Source: Cordia subcordata
Lineage: Eukaryota > Streptophyta > Magnoliopsida > Boraginales > Cordiaceae
Assembly: GCA_028554755.1 (NCBI GenBank)
Contig: JAPTOF010000015.1
Coordinates: 496,001-560,000, forward strand
Reading direction: 5' to 3'
Length of the DNA stretch: 64,000 nt
The notes beneath the pieces are model-generated. The model saw only the letters and a list, made by a program, of their open reading frames with translations. It was not told where the DNA came from and did not search any database. Shown piece by piece: positions 24,343 to 36,759 of the stretch. The stretch's first letter is position 1. The number at the start of each line of letters is the position of its first letter. A program made the translations under genes and the position numbers.

Positions 24343-25768
24343 CATTTGTATTGTAAAAAAATATTCAAGTTTTTTATTCATAAATTATTTTTGTGTTGAC
24401 ACCAGTGAGAAGATTTTTGAGCTCTGTCGCTATCTATATATAAGGTGAATAGATGTATCTTTTGGTTCTCCTATGAGGGAGCTTTTTTCTTAGGAAATCT
24501 TCAACAATTAAATTGCTAGAAAGCACACTTTGATTGTTAATTTCACATTCACCACAAGCCTATTTTATACATGTAAATATAACACTTTCATCTATTCAAA
24601 ATGAGTAATGCAGTGGTACCAAGATCCAACTCAACTGATAAGCGGGACCTAGCCCAATTTTAGGTTAAAATGACTTTGACCTTTATGTCAAAAACTACTT
24701 AACACTAACACTGAGAAACGGGTTTGGCCTTTTGGGATTTGGCAATGTAGATTTTCTAAAATTCTAGACAAATGAAGTGTAGAATGATGATGAAGGGTTT
24801 TGAAAGGTAATATAATGAATTATGAATTTAATGTTTTATTTGTATATATCTTATGGAATGACGAGATAGGTTTTGCACATTTACCTTACATTGTGTCAAA
24901 AAAGCTAAGGAGTAACGGGACTTAAAGTATATAACTACCGAGGAATGAAGACATGAATCAATCTCCACTGCCTTCCTTCCACATCTCTCATTTCCTTCTC
25001 TACTATTTCTCTATGTATAGAATTAGCTTATGAGGTGCCCATTGAGAGGATTTCTCTCCTTTTTCATGCCCTAACCTTTGGCTGGTGGCACTATCTCTCA
25101 TTTTTTTTCTTTTTTTTTTATATGATTACTGCATTTTTTTATAGGGTTTCTTTCTCTAGTGCTAGTACTTTCTTTTATTATTATTGTTGTTGTGAGCTTT
25201 AACTTCTATACGATTTTCTAGTTAATGCTTCTTGTATTGTTGGTTGTCGGCCGGCTCTCTTATTGTTCAAGTCTATTATACCCATTGGGTTTCTTTTTTT
25301 TTTTTATCTTTATAATTTCAGTTTGGAAGTGTCTCTTCTTTGTTCGAAAATTTCCGTTATCTTCTTGTGTTGGTTATACAACTCGGCATGTTTACGATCA
25401 TGCCAGTTGCACGGTAGATTGGATCGTTTAAGCGATTACAATAGTCCTTTTTTTTCAATTTTGCTAGGACTTGTACATTTTTCAGAGTTTATTTGTTTGC
25501 ATATCAAAACTTTCTTTATACTCTTGTTGATGTATCTATGTTAAAATTTATCTACCTAGCATTGTATTAAATTTATATATATACACATTTTTATGTATAT
25601 GGATGTATATACTTAGTTTTTGTTTTAATTTTAGGGTAGCTATCACATCTGCTAATTTTTTTATTTTGGATAACAGTGTTCTGATAAAAAAGATATAGAG
25701 TTCATCCAATATCTATTGGACTAGTATCTTTTCCAGGAGATATAAAGGCCTAGAAGGTAAATAGAGAT
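24343..25768. other. Intergenic sequence with pyrimidine-rich stretch
   Basis: 24960-25420 is T-rich and shares the CCTTTGGCTGGTGG word with 948-961, so it may be part of a dispersed repeat. No gene recognised. Confidence 0.35.
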
Positions 25769-26069
25769 TAATATTTTGTTTGTTATAATCTTATTTTAAG
25801 ATATTTATCCTATTGAAATAAGTATATATTTGATAAGATTTAAGACATTTTATCACATAAATTCTCTGATTATTCAAAATAAACTGTACTTTTTTATCTT
25901 ATAAGAATAAGCAATCCATCCTTATTTTATTTTTTCACAATTATGGAAGTGTGGTTTATTTTGAGTTTTTGTTGGATGCATGTGATAAAACATCTTAAAT
26001 ATTATAAGATGTATTCTCATTTCAATAGGATAAACAACTTAAAATAAGATCATTCCAAACACACTATAA
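25769..26069. mobile_element. Inverted-repeat MITE (about 300 bp)
   Basis: The left arm with TAATCTTATTTTAAGATATT and TTATCCTATTGAAAT is mirrored at the right end. ATTTCAATAGGATAAACAAC and TTAAAATAAGATCATTCC are its inverse, and TTTATCACAT / ATGTGATAAAA pair inward. Arms are about 80 bp. No coding capacity. Confidence 0.65.
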
Positions 26070-27861
26070 ATATATGGGTAGCTTAAGTGGTTAAGGGGGT
26101 GACAACCAAAGTTCAAATCTTGTAGAGGACGAGGATCATGTTGGGGCTGCTAATATATTGTAACATTAAAAAGGATTATATAGCTACAATCTTCCGATTA
26201 TTCTTCAAAATGAGTGTTCAATGCTAGTTAATTGCAAGACTGAAAATGATTATTTTGAAAATTGTCTAAACATCACTTTTTTTTAATGATGCTCTCATAT
26301 TCAATATTTATATTATTTTTTTTGGGTCAAACAAACACATTCTAGTAACATAAAAGAAATGTACATAAGTGGACCTAAAACATGACTCTAAACAAAAGAG
26401 AGCAATCAATCACCATTAACCATGGCATCCAACCCAAAGGTCCACACATAATCATCATGACACATGGTACACCCTCGTCATATAACCTCTAAAAAAACCA
26501 TAAAATGACAAACCAAGAAACAAAAGCAAGCAAGGTGAGAAAATGGCTCACCATCTCGAACTCTGAAAGCTTGGAGAAAGATCCTTCAAGCTAGGCCACC
26601 TAAGGTTTCAACACGAAGATTTGTGAATGAACAAAGTCACCAATCATGGTGAAACACAACCAGTAGAAGAGACGAATGACTAAGCTCACAACAAAGATCA
26701 TGATACCTCAAGCAAAGAAACCAAAGTTAAATAGCTACAACGTCCCAAAAGGAAAACCAAGAGTCTGAAAGCAAGAGTCTTTGTTCCAAATTTGATAATA
26801 ACAATTCCTACAAATAAAATCTAAGGCATAAATAAAGCCAAAAAACAAAATAGACCCAGCAAAAGAGAATTGAAAAGACAAAAGAAAAGATGAGATGAAA
26901 GGAAAAAAGTGAAAAAAATCTAGAACCACTAGCTGAAGACCGGGACTTGACAAAACAAAGTTAATAGATGAAAAAGTTTTATTAATGAGTTCGAGAGAGG
27001 TCTATGCTGAAAGAGAGAGTTAGGTGTGGAGTGGTATCTTTAATATGAACACCACTATTTTGATAGCCAAAGTCTCAAAATCCGAAGCTGAATCACAAAT
27101 GAAAGAGTCTACCTATGCAAGAAAATTTTATGATGCCCTCACATTATGGTACACCCAAAGGTACATGGTGTGTCGCCCAATAAATCTTACAATCTGGACA
27201 TCAGATCAACGTGAAATTTAACGAGTTCACTCCCTTTATACTAACAAACACAACACGATAATCTAATCGTCAATTAGAACCAATAACACTTCCTACTGCA
27301 AGTTCTAAAAATGAAGAGTTACTCCTCTTTTTTGGTGCTGATTTCGGTCTCTAAGCTTAGCAAAATTGGTACCAAAAGAATCTTTATACTGCAAAGAATC
27401 TTTTGATAACTTGTTTGCACTTTTTTGTCACCTAACTTGTGAGATCCAAATTTTGAGTTTGGTCGTTGATGACATATCTAAAAGAGAAGAAAAAGATAAG
27501 GGTCTTGCAAGGTATAAACAGGGCTTTTACTCGTTGTGGACATATCGTTCACAAATTGTAAATATATCATTCACAGATTATCAACATATCTTAAAGAGTC
27601 GTAAACAGATAATTTACCATTGTGAACATATAATATAAAGCTTTTGAACATATAATATAAGAGTAATAAATAAGTAAATTGTGAACATTTAAAAGTTTTG
27701 AACATAAAATATTAAAATTATAAACATAAACATTGGATTTGTAAATAACTAAAAGTTGTGAACGTATAGCATAAAATTTGTAAACATATAATAACTAAAT
27801 TGTGAATGTGCTTCTGTGAGCGCATAGTACTAGGTGGGTGTATAATGTTTAAGGTGCACGG
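26070..27861. other. Intergenic repeat-like sequence, no gene recognised
   Basis: Includes A-rich text at 26330-26960 and a stretch (27560-27800) with many repeated words such as GAACATATAATATAA and GTGAAC/TTGTAAACATA. Looks like old repeat DNA. No domain was found in the short frames. Confidence 0.35.
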
Positions 27862-28531
27862 TGTTACAATATAAAAGATGTACCATAAGAAAATCTTCGA
27901 GACTCAAATCCACCATATAAGGTCTTGGGTTACTTCTCATAATGACCAATTGGTTTTTATAATGTAACTTCATTAATTCTTAACATGGTATTAGAGTTGG
28001 GCTTTTGGTCTAGTCTTGTGTTGCATATACGTCTGCATGTAACTCATCAAGCTCGTCCATTGTGCATATCTGTTCACATGGTAGCCTATCCCTGAAAGCA
28101 GCCAAGTTGCATCTGTTTTGGGTCGTAATGCTCCATTCCTGTTTCAAGTCGCATGACCATCCTAGTTTCGTCCAAGGGTCATGGTGACTTATCAAGTTGT
28201 TCCGATCATACAACCATTTAAGTCCAGTTCCCAGTTATCATCCAAGTATAGTTCAAGTCCATTTGTCAAGTGGTACAGACACTACTCTTTGTCACATGTT
28301 GGGCGGGGCAGGGGAAGGGGGGAAGGGAAGGGAGATGTGTTATAATATAAAAGGTGTCCCACATACACGTTGGGCGGGGCAGGGGAGGGGGGAAGGGAAG
28401 AGGGATGTGTTATAATATAAAAGGTGTCCCACATGAAAAATCCTCAAGACTCAAGTTTATCATATAAGGTACTAGTTACTCTCCATATTGAGCAATTAAT
28501 TTTTATGATAGAACCTCAATGATTCTTAACA
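27862..28531 (+). mobile_element. TRIM-like LTR element (670 bp)
   Basis: Two 124-bp direct repeats, 27862-27985 and 28408-28531, both start TGTTA and end CTTAACA and share ATATAAAAG, ACTCAA and CATATAAGGT in order. The first is followed at once by a PBS-like TGGTATTAGAGTTGG. The second is preceded by a strong polypurine run (GGGGAGGGGGGAAGGGAAGA). The interior is 422 bp and non-coding. No matching target duplication was found. Confidence 0.7.
28301..28437 (+). repeat. Tandem duplication of PPT plus LTR start
   Basis: A unit of about 70 bp, from GTTGGGCGGGGCAGGGG through GGTGTCCCACAT, occurs twice in a row with only a few differences. It duplicates the polypurine tract and the first 30 bp of the TRIM 3' LTR. 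Confidence 0.85.
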
Positions 28532-28736
28532 TGGTATCTATTCCCTGTGCATAAGATACAATTCTTCTTCAATCCCTTTTGACAAAAGCTGTAGCTACCC
28601 TCCCTTACAGCTAGAAGATGTGTCAATATTGAAAAATGATGAACCCTAAAATGGTAGACACCAAGCATTCAAGATTTGTACAAAAGACTGATTCCTAGTA
28701 GAGCATGAATTGTTATTAGGAGCATGGATTATTATG

Positions 28737-29755
28737 ATTCATTCGGTACGATGGAATGACTTATAAAGGAAAGACCATTCTAAGCAGAATAGAGTTCAAG
28801 ATAGTATGCTTATAGAATAATTATTCTTTTTTGTGTTTAGTTATAACCATAAAGGAAAAAAAGTAGAATGGAATATATATTTCATTTTATAGTTGGGGAA
28901 ACCATTTTTATAAGCTAGAAAGGAAACATAATCAATTCAATTGATAAAAATAAGTAAATAACCTTGATCACTGATTTGGTATAAGTGTAATTTTATGCAT
29001 GACAAATTGAATTTTTTTTGTGTGCAACTTAGAAAGGGTATATATGGTATTTTATAATAAATTTATAAATATTATAGGATATGAATTGTCACTCTCTAGT
29101 GAAACAATAGTAACATATTACTTAATAGTTCAAAATAATAAGAAGCTAAATATTCAAAAAGAACTTTATCAGTAATTTTTACGATATTAACATAAACTAA
29201 AATATTTTGCAATCTTTTGATAAACAAAACACATATCATTACTTATTTTATTATTTTGTATTTTAAGATTTTCATTTGTTTATTTTTTTAAACATAATTA
29301 AGAGAAAAAAACTTAACTAACAAGAAGAAACATGTCTATAAATAGAAAAGATTCAAACATGGAAAAGATACATCTATTTTTGATTTTTATTTTTTTACTC
29401 TTTTTACTTTTTAATTGTTGAATTTTTTAAATTCTTTAATTTTTAAAAATTTTCAACTTTTCAATTTTATTTTTTCAATTTTTAAAACTCAAGTGTAGAA
29501 GCTAGAGGATTTGAACTGAAATAAAGAATTAAAAATTTGTCAGAAGATAGAAAAAGGATAATTTATATTTTTACCTTTTCTACCTCATGTTGGAAAACTC
29601 ATTCCTTGGGTTGAGATGAGAAATGAATTTTTTCAATATTTCCTGCAAAGAGCATTCCCAATCAACTCTTATTTGTAATACCAAACTAAAGAATAAAAAT
29701 TAGAAGTTGAAATAACTATTTATTTTTAAGGTGTTCCATCATACCAAATGGTTCT
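28737..29755. mobile_element. DNA element of about 1 kb with TIRs
   Basis: The left end (ATTCATTCGGTACGATGGAA) and the reverse of the right end (AACCATTTGGTATGATGGAA) agree at most positions and are each followed by an AC(C)TTA-like word. The interior is AT-rich without a transposase. Target duplication uncertain. Confidence 0.5.
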
Positions 29756-31357
29756 TTAATTAAATCCATCATTGGTAAATAACTCAATAGTTAATAAATA
29801 AAGGTATATCAATTGTAAAAAAAACCCAAAAATCATCCACTTTCACTTTTAAATTACAAACAATCAAACAATTAACTAAACATAATGAAATAGTTAATAT
29901 CTTCCTATCCTTTGACTTAATTTAGTTTGTTATATGAACATAGGTGACTAGTTAAATCGTTTAATAGAGTGGAATCGATGTACTTTTTAGACTGAGAATT
30001 TGAGCTTGTTTGCTTAGCTTATTTTGGGACTTATAAGGCCCAACAGTAAAAAATTGCTCTCACATAACTTTTAACTATTGGGGCTTATAAACAGAGCCAA
30101 ATAGCCTTTTAGTTAAATATGACCACAACAAATCAAAGAAGTTATAAATTTAGTATATCGCTACATCTCAACACATGTTTCAAAATAATTAAGAACCACC
30201 AAACCATATTTGTAATAATAATGCATCTCAACACATATTTCTAGAATTTTTGGCTTTTAGAAAATAATTTAATTTGAGCTTTTTCCTTTTAGAGTTTTAA
30301 TTTTTTTTAAAGTCAAGTTAAATTATTATTGTAGAAAGACTATACATTTTAAGGAAAAAAATTTCCTAAGGGAAAAAAACACAAATCCGAATAAACTTTT
30401 TTCAGGGGTATTTGATAGTACTTATTTAGATATTTATAAGCAACCTACCAAAAACTAATGAATAAACTTTTTAAAAGACAAAAAAAAAAAAGTTGAATTC
30501 AAATTTAACTTAGTGCGATTTTTCAAAACTTGAAATATATTTAATACCACTTTTACCACAAAGGTTCTAAAACTTCACTTAGGAACTATTCGATAAAATT
30601 AGTTGCTAGGATAGTTAATAACTGTTTGGGTAGCTAATAACTATTGTATTTTAGCTGTTAGTTAGTAGCTATTTAGCTAGCTGATTGAACCAAATATGTT
30701 TGGTAAAATTAGTTGTTAGATTAGTTGATGAATGTAAAAAAGCGTAAAAAGATATTGATAACATGTTATTATTATTATTGTTGTTGTTGTTGTTGTTGTT
30801 ATGATAATTATAGTTATTATTACTATTATACGAATAAGACAACATATTTTACAATAAATGTAACTAATTTTTTTTATAAAACACTTATATCAAAATTATA
30901 AAAATTAATTATAATATATTCAAATTTTATTTTGTTGATTAGATAGAATTTAAAATCTAATTTTATATTACTTTTTATTATTTTTGTAAAAGAAAAAGTG
31001 AAAATATATAGATAGGCCGGAGAAAGAATAAAATTGTAAAAAAAATAAAGAAAGGGCAAAATTATCAAAAAAATAAAAAGTTAAAAGTTATTTGAAATGT
31101 TAAAATTTTTAATTTTTAAAAAATACTAAAAATTACTTAAAACACCAACTAAACAACAATAACTTTGAAAGATAATATTTTGACTTATTAAAACGTTAAA
31201 AACTATCTAAAAAACAATTGTTGTACACGCCCTTACGTGACACTCCCAGTTCAAAATTTTAACTTGATGTCTAAAAACATGATATTTTAGGGTTTTCTTT
31301 TTTTTTTTTTCCTTTGCTTTTTCAATTGAGGGCATTTTACGCATTTTCTCCCTTAAC
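29756..31357. other. Intergenic AT-rich region with small MITE fragments
   Basis: 30004-30107 carries GCTTGTTTGCTTAGCTTATT and an inverted partner, a miniature relative of the 31635-31752 MITE. A (GTT)n run lies at about 30779-30800. 30860-31200 is almost pure A/T. No gene recognised. Confidence 0.4.
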
Positions 31358-31634
31358 CCCATCTCTCTATAGGGGCTTTTAGGAGCCAAATCTTCGAAAG
31401 TAAACTTCCATTCGTAGAAGACACCCAAAGTTGCACTCAGCAAAAGTGTCATTGGTACTCTTTTCTCTTTCTAGCTTTTATGTGTTTGTCTGAATTTAAA
31501 TTCCTGCCTACCAAGTGTTTGTTGTTATAACCCAAAGTTGCCACTTTAGTTTTTAAAGTTTCTCTGAAAGATTTCTTGTAATTATCTTTTTGGCAATTTT
31601 TATAAGCGAAAGTGTAGCTTTATGTTATTGCTTA
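31358..31634. repeat. Upstream duplication, copy 1
   Basis: 277 bp, beginning CCCATCTCTCTATAGGGGCT and ending TTATGTTATTGCTTA. It is repeated in the same orientation at 31757-32044, with a MITE between the copies. It contains the CTCTTTCTAGCTTTTATGTG word shared by both. Confidence 0.85.
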
Positions 31635-31752
31635 GAGGGTGTTTGGTTTGCTTATTTGGTGCTTATAAGTATTTAAATAATAAAATGTACGCGTAAAGGT
31701 GTATTTTTAAAGTGCTTATAAGCACCCAAGGTAAGCAAAGCCAAACACCCTC
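31635..31752. mobile_element. MITE at the junction of two duplicated segments (118 bp)
   Basis: GAGGGTGTTTGGTTTGCTTA at the left pairs with the inverse of the right end (TAAGCAAAGCCAAACACCCTC). Flanks read TTA on the left and TAA on the right, so a TA duplication or palindromic flank is possible. Interior GCTTATAAG words are shared with 58947-59295. Confidence 0.75.
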
Positions 31753-31756
31753 TAAG

Positions 31757-32044
31757 CCCATCTGTCTATAGGGGCTTTTAGGAGCCAAATCTTCGAAAAC
31801 AAGCTCGCATAGATCCGTTCGTGGAAGACACCCATATTTGGAGAGCGCAGCAAAACAGTGTCACTAGTACTCTCTTCTCTTTCTAGCTTTTATGTGTTTG
31901 TCAGATTGCAAATTCGTGCGTACCAACTGTTTGTTGTCATCACCCAAGGTTGCCACTATAATTTGGAGTTTCTCCGAAAGATTTGTTGTAATTATCTTTT
32001 TGGTAATTTCTGTAAGCGAAAATGTACATTTATGTTATTGCTTA
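31757..32044. repeat. Upstream duplication, copy 2
   Basis: 288 bp, clearly homologous to 31358-31634 over its full length, with substitutions and small indels. It lies about 1.2 kb before the PSMG4 start codon, so it may carry the promoter and first non-coding exon of that gene. Confidence 0.85.
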
Positions 32045-33257
32045 TAACAGTCTAAGCATTTTATGTGAGAATTTTAGACCTAAATTTGATGAGCTCTTTA
32101 CTTTTTGTATTTGTTGAAAGTAGTTTATTATGATCTCTTTATTTATTTATTTACTCTCTATGCATGTAGTCTACGGATATTTGGTGTATTAAAAGGTTTT
32201 GCTTGTATATTATCTTTTATTTTTAAGAAAATATATGAATTGTATTCGATATGTTTTACCATGGTTAATGCAAAGCTATATTGATAAAAGAAAAACTTTT
32301 TCTAATGCCCAAACTTTCGAATATTGCCATAGAGCTTAAGTGTATCTCACCATGTAAAAGAAGAAAAGAACTTCGCATCTTAAAATATGCTAAGAAAAGG
32401 GTTGTTGTGAATCTTGCTTAAAAAATTTATAAAGTCAGATTTTCAATTTTTAATAGTTCAGAGGTCTTAATTGAAATATGTGTTAGTATCCAGATTCTTT
32501 TTTTTTTTTTTTTCATTCAGGTTTTTATTTTTATTTCCTATTTTACAGAACTTCCTCCTACATAGAGAATTTCATATAATCCGATCACACGTGGCAGAGT
32601 GTTAGGATTTTGTCCCTCATAGAAAAATAAAAAAAATTCAAGACCACTTAATAAGATCCTCGTCTACTCCGGCTAGCATCGATCGGTTTTAGGTTGGAAC
32701 CTCAAAATTTTTAACAATATGCTTCGCTGAGATGTTTGCTTGATAATCTCTGATATTTTGCTTCACTTTTTGCTGTTTTACAATTTAGCTGCGCTATACT
32801 CCCCCTCCTTACTTTTCTGAAAAAGACATATGCTTCCTAATCATGTCCCTTATTGGTGTGGTTTATACGTAAGTATTGAGGGTTTAAGTAATAACTCCGG
32901 CTAGTGAATGGTCAAGGTAGTAATAATTCTGAATCTTATAGTATGAGGATTGCATGCAGGTTCAAGCTTCTGGATTTGGGATGCTCAAATAAAATGATGC
33001 TTAATTTGGATGCTCAAATAAAATGATGCTTAATTTGCTAACTCTTTAGTAATATAGACATATATATAATTTTGTTAAGCTAACACGTTGAAATTTTCCA
33101 GCATACTGCCGGTTCTCACTTCTGAATTCCTCCAGACAGAATGGTCTTTTGATTATTATGCATCATAACTGCTCCTTTCTTCCAATTATGCAGAGTCTGC
33201 AACATTTACGGTGTTTTTCTTGTTATTCGGAGATTGTAAATCTTAAATTTTTTGCAG
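32045..33257 (+). other. Probable 5' leader intron of PSMG4
   Basis: No coding sequence. It ends in TTTTTTGCAG, a good acceptor 11 bp before the PSMG4 ATG, so a leader exon upstream (perhaps in 31757-32044) is likely. This is inference from the acceptor alone. A 29-bp tandem duplication sits at 32979-33036. Confidence 0.4.
32979..33036. repeat. Perfect 29-bp tandem duplication
   Basis: The unit beginning GGATGCTCAAATAAAATGAT occurs at 32979-33007 and again at 33008-33036 with no visible difference, suggesting a recent slippage event. Confidence 0.9.
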
Positions 33258-33268
33258 ACCACCTGAAA

Positions 33269-35215
33269 ATGACTCGGGAAGAATCGCAAGAGTTTTCCTC
33301 CTGTGATGTTGACTCTTTAGAAAGTATAAATTACTTGACCATTGGAGACCAGACATCTTCTAGAGGCACCTCTCGAGGTGCAAATACTGATGATAGATTA
33401 GTTGTGGGTGATGGCAGTGATATACAGGTAGCATGCTTCTCCGAAATTGTAGATGATGTTACACTTCACTTCCAGATCATCCGTCTTCAGAAACAGGTTA
33501 ACTTGACACCATTCTTATTATGCAAGAGTATATACATGTAAATCTATTATGTATCTCTACATGGTTACTGGTAGTCCTTAAAAGGTCTGGGCACAGTATG
33601 GATAGTTGTTAGAATGTTAGTCTGTGTAATCCTTAACTACTTGATCATTTCCGAAATTTCATGTCTTTAGACATATGAAGAGGGAATGATCAAGTCTTTA
33701 GGCATATGAATGATGGTTTTTGTTTGGCATAGTAAGAGATTATTGGATTTTGATTTCTTTTTCTTTTTTCCTTTTCCCCAAAAAAAAAAACTGGAACTGT
33801 ATCACTAAATCCTGTTTGCTATATTTGTATACTTATATGTCCTCTATGTTTGTCCTAATCTTTCGATCCTGTATGAAGACCTTTGCACTTCTTACCTCAT
33901 GTCTTCACCCAACACTTGAAGATTTTTTAACATAAGAAAGTGGCAAGGATACATCTTTACTATTGCTTCTCTATAATCATATTTTTCTTCAACTCCCCTA
34001 TCACAATTGCATTTTGGACGCGCAACGTTAAAGGAACAACCTTTGCATATCTTACCTCATATCTGCACACGACTGTTGAAGATTTCTATTTATAAGAAAG
34101 TGGCATGCATACATCTATGCTGTTGCTACTATATAAGCAGATTTTCTTCAACTTCCCTATCACAATTGCACTTTGGACTGCCTATCATTTAAGGTACAGC
34201 ATTTTGATCTTTTAGTACTGCAGTTTGAAGTTATTTTGCATAACTTCTGAATGGTTGGGCTAACTTAATCAAGAAATGGAATATATAACTGTTGGTATAA
34301 TTCTCATTTTCTCCATTTAAGTAACAATCTAAACATGCCGTGTTTTGTGATTTAGATAATTCCCAGAAGCGTCTTTTGAATGATGAAATTGTGACTTATA
34401 TTCATATTCTGTAAAAAGTTTGTCTTTCTTGGCAATGTGAATGTGAAATAGTACTTGTCCAGAATATAATTTTCTTCTATTCTCTGCTTGTTTAGATATA
34501 TGCATGGATTAGTTGCAACTCTGCTAAATTTGGACATTTATATGCAGCTGCACCAACTCGACCTGTAAGTTTAGTGTTTCCTTTCTTTTAATGTTTTATC
34601 TATTTCTATTTTTCTTCATCCTTGTGGTAGTGCTTTGGTACTTTGCATCTGATGATTCATCCTTGCTCTTATTTGATTATCATCATCATGGTAACTTAAC
34701 TTTATTGATCCCACCCATCATGATTAGTATCTATCTTGCTTTCTTGAACAGAACAATACAGTTAGTGCTACTTCCCTAATTGGTGGGACATCTGATAATA
34801 CTGGTTCTGGTATTGCCTGTCGGTTAGGTAAAATGTTACATATGGTAACTCATTTGAACATTATCTTTTACCTGAATCCATGGGCTAATTTTAACTTCTG
34901 TTGCAGTTCTCAGGACTGGCCTCCCTATAGTGCTAGCTTGTAACATCCCTAAGAGCAATCCCATGCTTGAGGTTTGTGCTCTCCATCCTTGTGTTTCTCT
35001 GTGTGTGTCATTCTCCTTATTCAGCAACTTGCACTGTGTATTTTTCTGTTCTTCTCTCTTTTGCTGTTTGCTCTAAGAAATGGTTCTTGGTAGTTAACCC
35101 AATTTTGTTCATGTCTTCTGTTTGATGTGTTCAGGCAGATGCAGAGAGAAAGCTGATCCAAAAGCTTATCAGTCTTGGTTACACAAAGCCAAAATCTCAG
35201 GGATCACCTTCTTAG
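33269..35215 (+). CDS. PSMG4: Proteasome assembly chaperone 4 (PSMG4-like), five exons
   Basis: Exons are 33269-33496, 34496-34564, 34752-34827, 34907-34971 and 35135-35215, joined in phase to 172 aa. The first 60 or so residues are a variable, acidic and Ser-rich N-terminus. The conserved PAC4 domain follows: VDDVTLHFQIIRLQKQ, IYAWISCNSAKFGHLYAA, a Gly/Thr-rich stretch IGGTSDNTGSGIACRL, then RTGLPIVLACNIP and AERKLIQKLISLGY. With PAC3, PAC4 helps assemble the alpha ring of the 20S core proteasome. The family fit rests on these blocks. The start is the first ATG after the acceptor at 33257. A GT-containing site at 33427 inside exon 1 was not used because the domain reads straight through it. 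The gene looks intact. Confidence 0.92.
33878..34180. repeat. Tandem duplication in PSMG4 intron 1
   Basis: Two 143-bp copies, 33878-34020 and 34038-34180, run in parallel: ACCTTTGCA...CTTACCTCAT, ATAAGAAAGTGGCA, and CCCTATCACAATTGCA near the end. They differ at perhaps one position in six to eight, so the duplication is older than the 29-bp one upstream. Confidence 0.85.
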
Positions 35216-36749
35216 CGGCAAGTTGCAGCGAGTACAATATTCCATTAGGACATTGCTGCATTGTTGTAATGAGTGGGAAGCTAGCTATACTCGAAGGAAA
35301 GCAACATTTTTACTTGTGTGATAGATAGATGCTATATCAAAGTGCAAGATTATCACAAGAAAGACTAACAGAAATACCACTCCAACTCATTTTCTTTGTC
35401 TGCCTTTCTCCTCTAAATGTCCCAAAATAGGTGTCTTTCTTTTTTTGACAGGACGAGTACATGTCTAAAGTAGGTGTAAGCCTTTTGTTACATGTTCCTT
35501 TGTAAAACTTAACACATATCATCATCATATGTAGCTACTGTACGCAAACTTTTGTGTTATTTTCAACAGTTTGCCTTTCTAAAGAAAAGTCCCCGAAATG
35601 GATGTCGATGACTGGGACTAATTGGAGACTGTTAGGTTCTGTCTTCCGGCGGATTGCTACGAGACTACCCTCAAAACCCCGAGAATTTGCAGGAGTCCCC
35701 CCATTCATACTTGGAGAAGTTCTTAGCAGATTAACTTCAAAAGTATAGTTTGCCCTGCCAGATTCTTTTTAGCACTTACCTATATTCATAACATCTGCAT
35801 CTTAAATTTGTTGAATAGTCGAGTGCAATAATGAATTTAGCAGGTTGAAGTATCTGATATGATAATGCAATTTGTTTCATAGGCCATCTTCAGTAGACTT
35901 CTATTAGAAACTTTATATTTCACTTTCACTCGAGTAGCAATCTCTCTTTATTATAGAAGTAGTATGCATATAAAAATTTAGCTTTCGCCTTTAGGACACA
36001 TATTCTAAGAAAACATGACTATAAATGTTAGAGACATGAAGTGGTTAGGATTATAAGGGTAATAGTTTGGTATGTTAGAATGACTTGAAAAGAGATGATT
36101 GTTTTAATTTTTAATTCTCTTTCTCTAGTTTGGTACAATAAACTAAAGTTGAAAAGCGCATTTTATTGGAATGACTTTTCCAACATGACTTTTCTATGAA
36201 AAAGTTGGAAAAGTCACTCCTTATCTCGGACAAGTATATAGGAGGTAAAATTTTAACCATTCACACAAACTTTAAACTTATAATGTTAACCATTATATCA
36301 AATCAATATAAACCGTTAGATTAGCTACCAAATAAGTCTCAATCATTATTAACTATTAGATTAATTTAATATAAACCATTACATTAAATTTCTAAATAAA
36401 TTAAACCTAGAAAAAAGAAAAACACACTTTTCCCCCCTCGTGCATGACTCGTCCACCTCTTTGTTCCTTTTCCATTGTCCCTATCTTGCACGAGTTATCC
36501 ATCTCTTTGTTTGTTTTCGTTGTGATTAAACATAATCATAAGCATAATTAGATTAAAAATCAACTGGTCCATTTCTTTGTTTTGAAAGGGAATGGATGAA
36601 TGTATTTCAAGAAAACAGAGAAGTTGTTTATGGTGGATTTATATTAGACTAATACCCTCTACTTTTCATAGTTGTAGAGGTTGTATCTATAATTAAGATC
36701 TTAGCCTACCTCTTAAGATAGATCAAGACCTCTTTCTACTAGAAGTGGA
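35216..36749. other. PSMG4 3' UTR and intergenic spacer
   Basis: The first few hundred bases are the probable 3' UTR. The remainder is AT-rich. If the Tat-like element to the right were complete, its 3' LTR should fall in or near 36000-36750, but no LTR end pair could be recognised. Confidence 0.4.
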
Positions 36750-36759
36750 TAGGGAACGA

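Noticed and set aside
33149..33541. Treating the whole 130-codon frame as the PSMG4 first exon
   Set aside because: Sequence before 33269 includes a splice acceptor and is not PSMG4-like, and sequence after 33496 follows a GT donor; only 33269-33496 fits.
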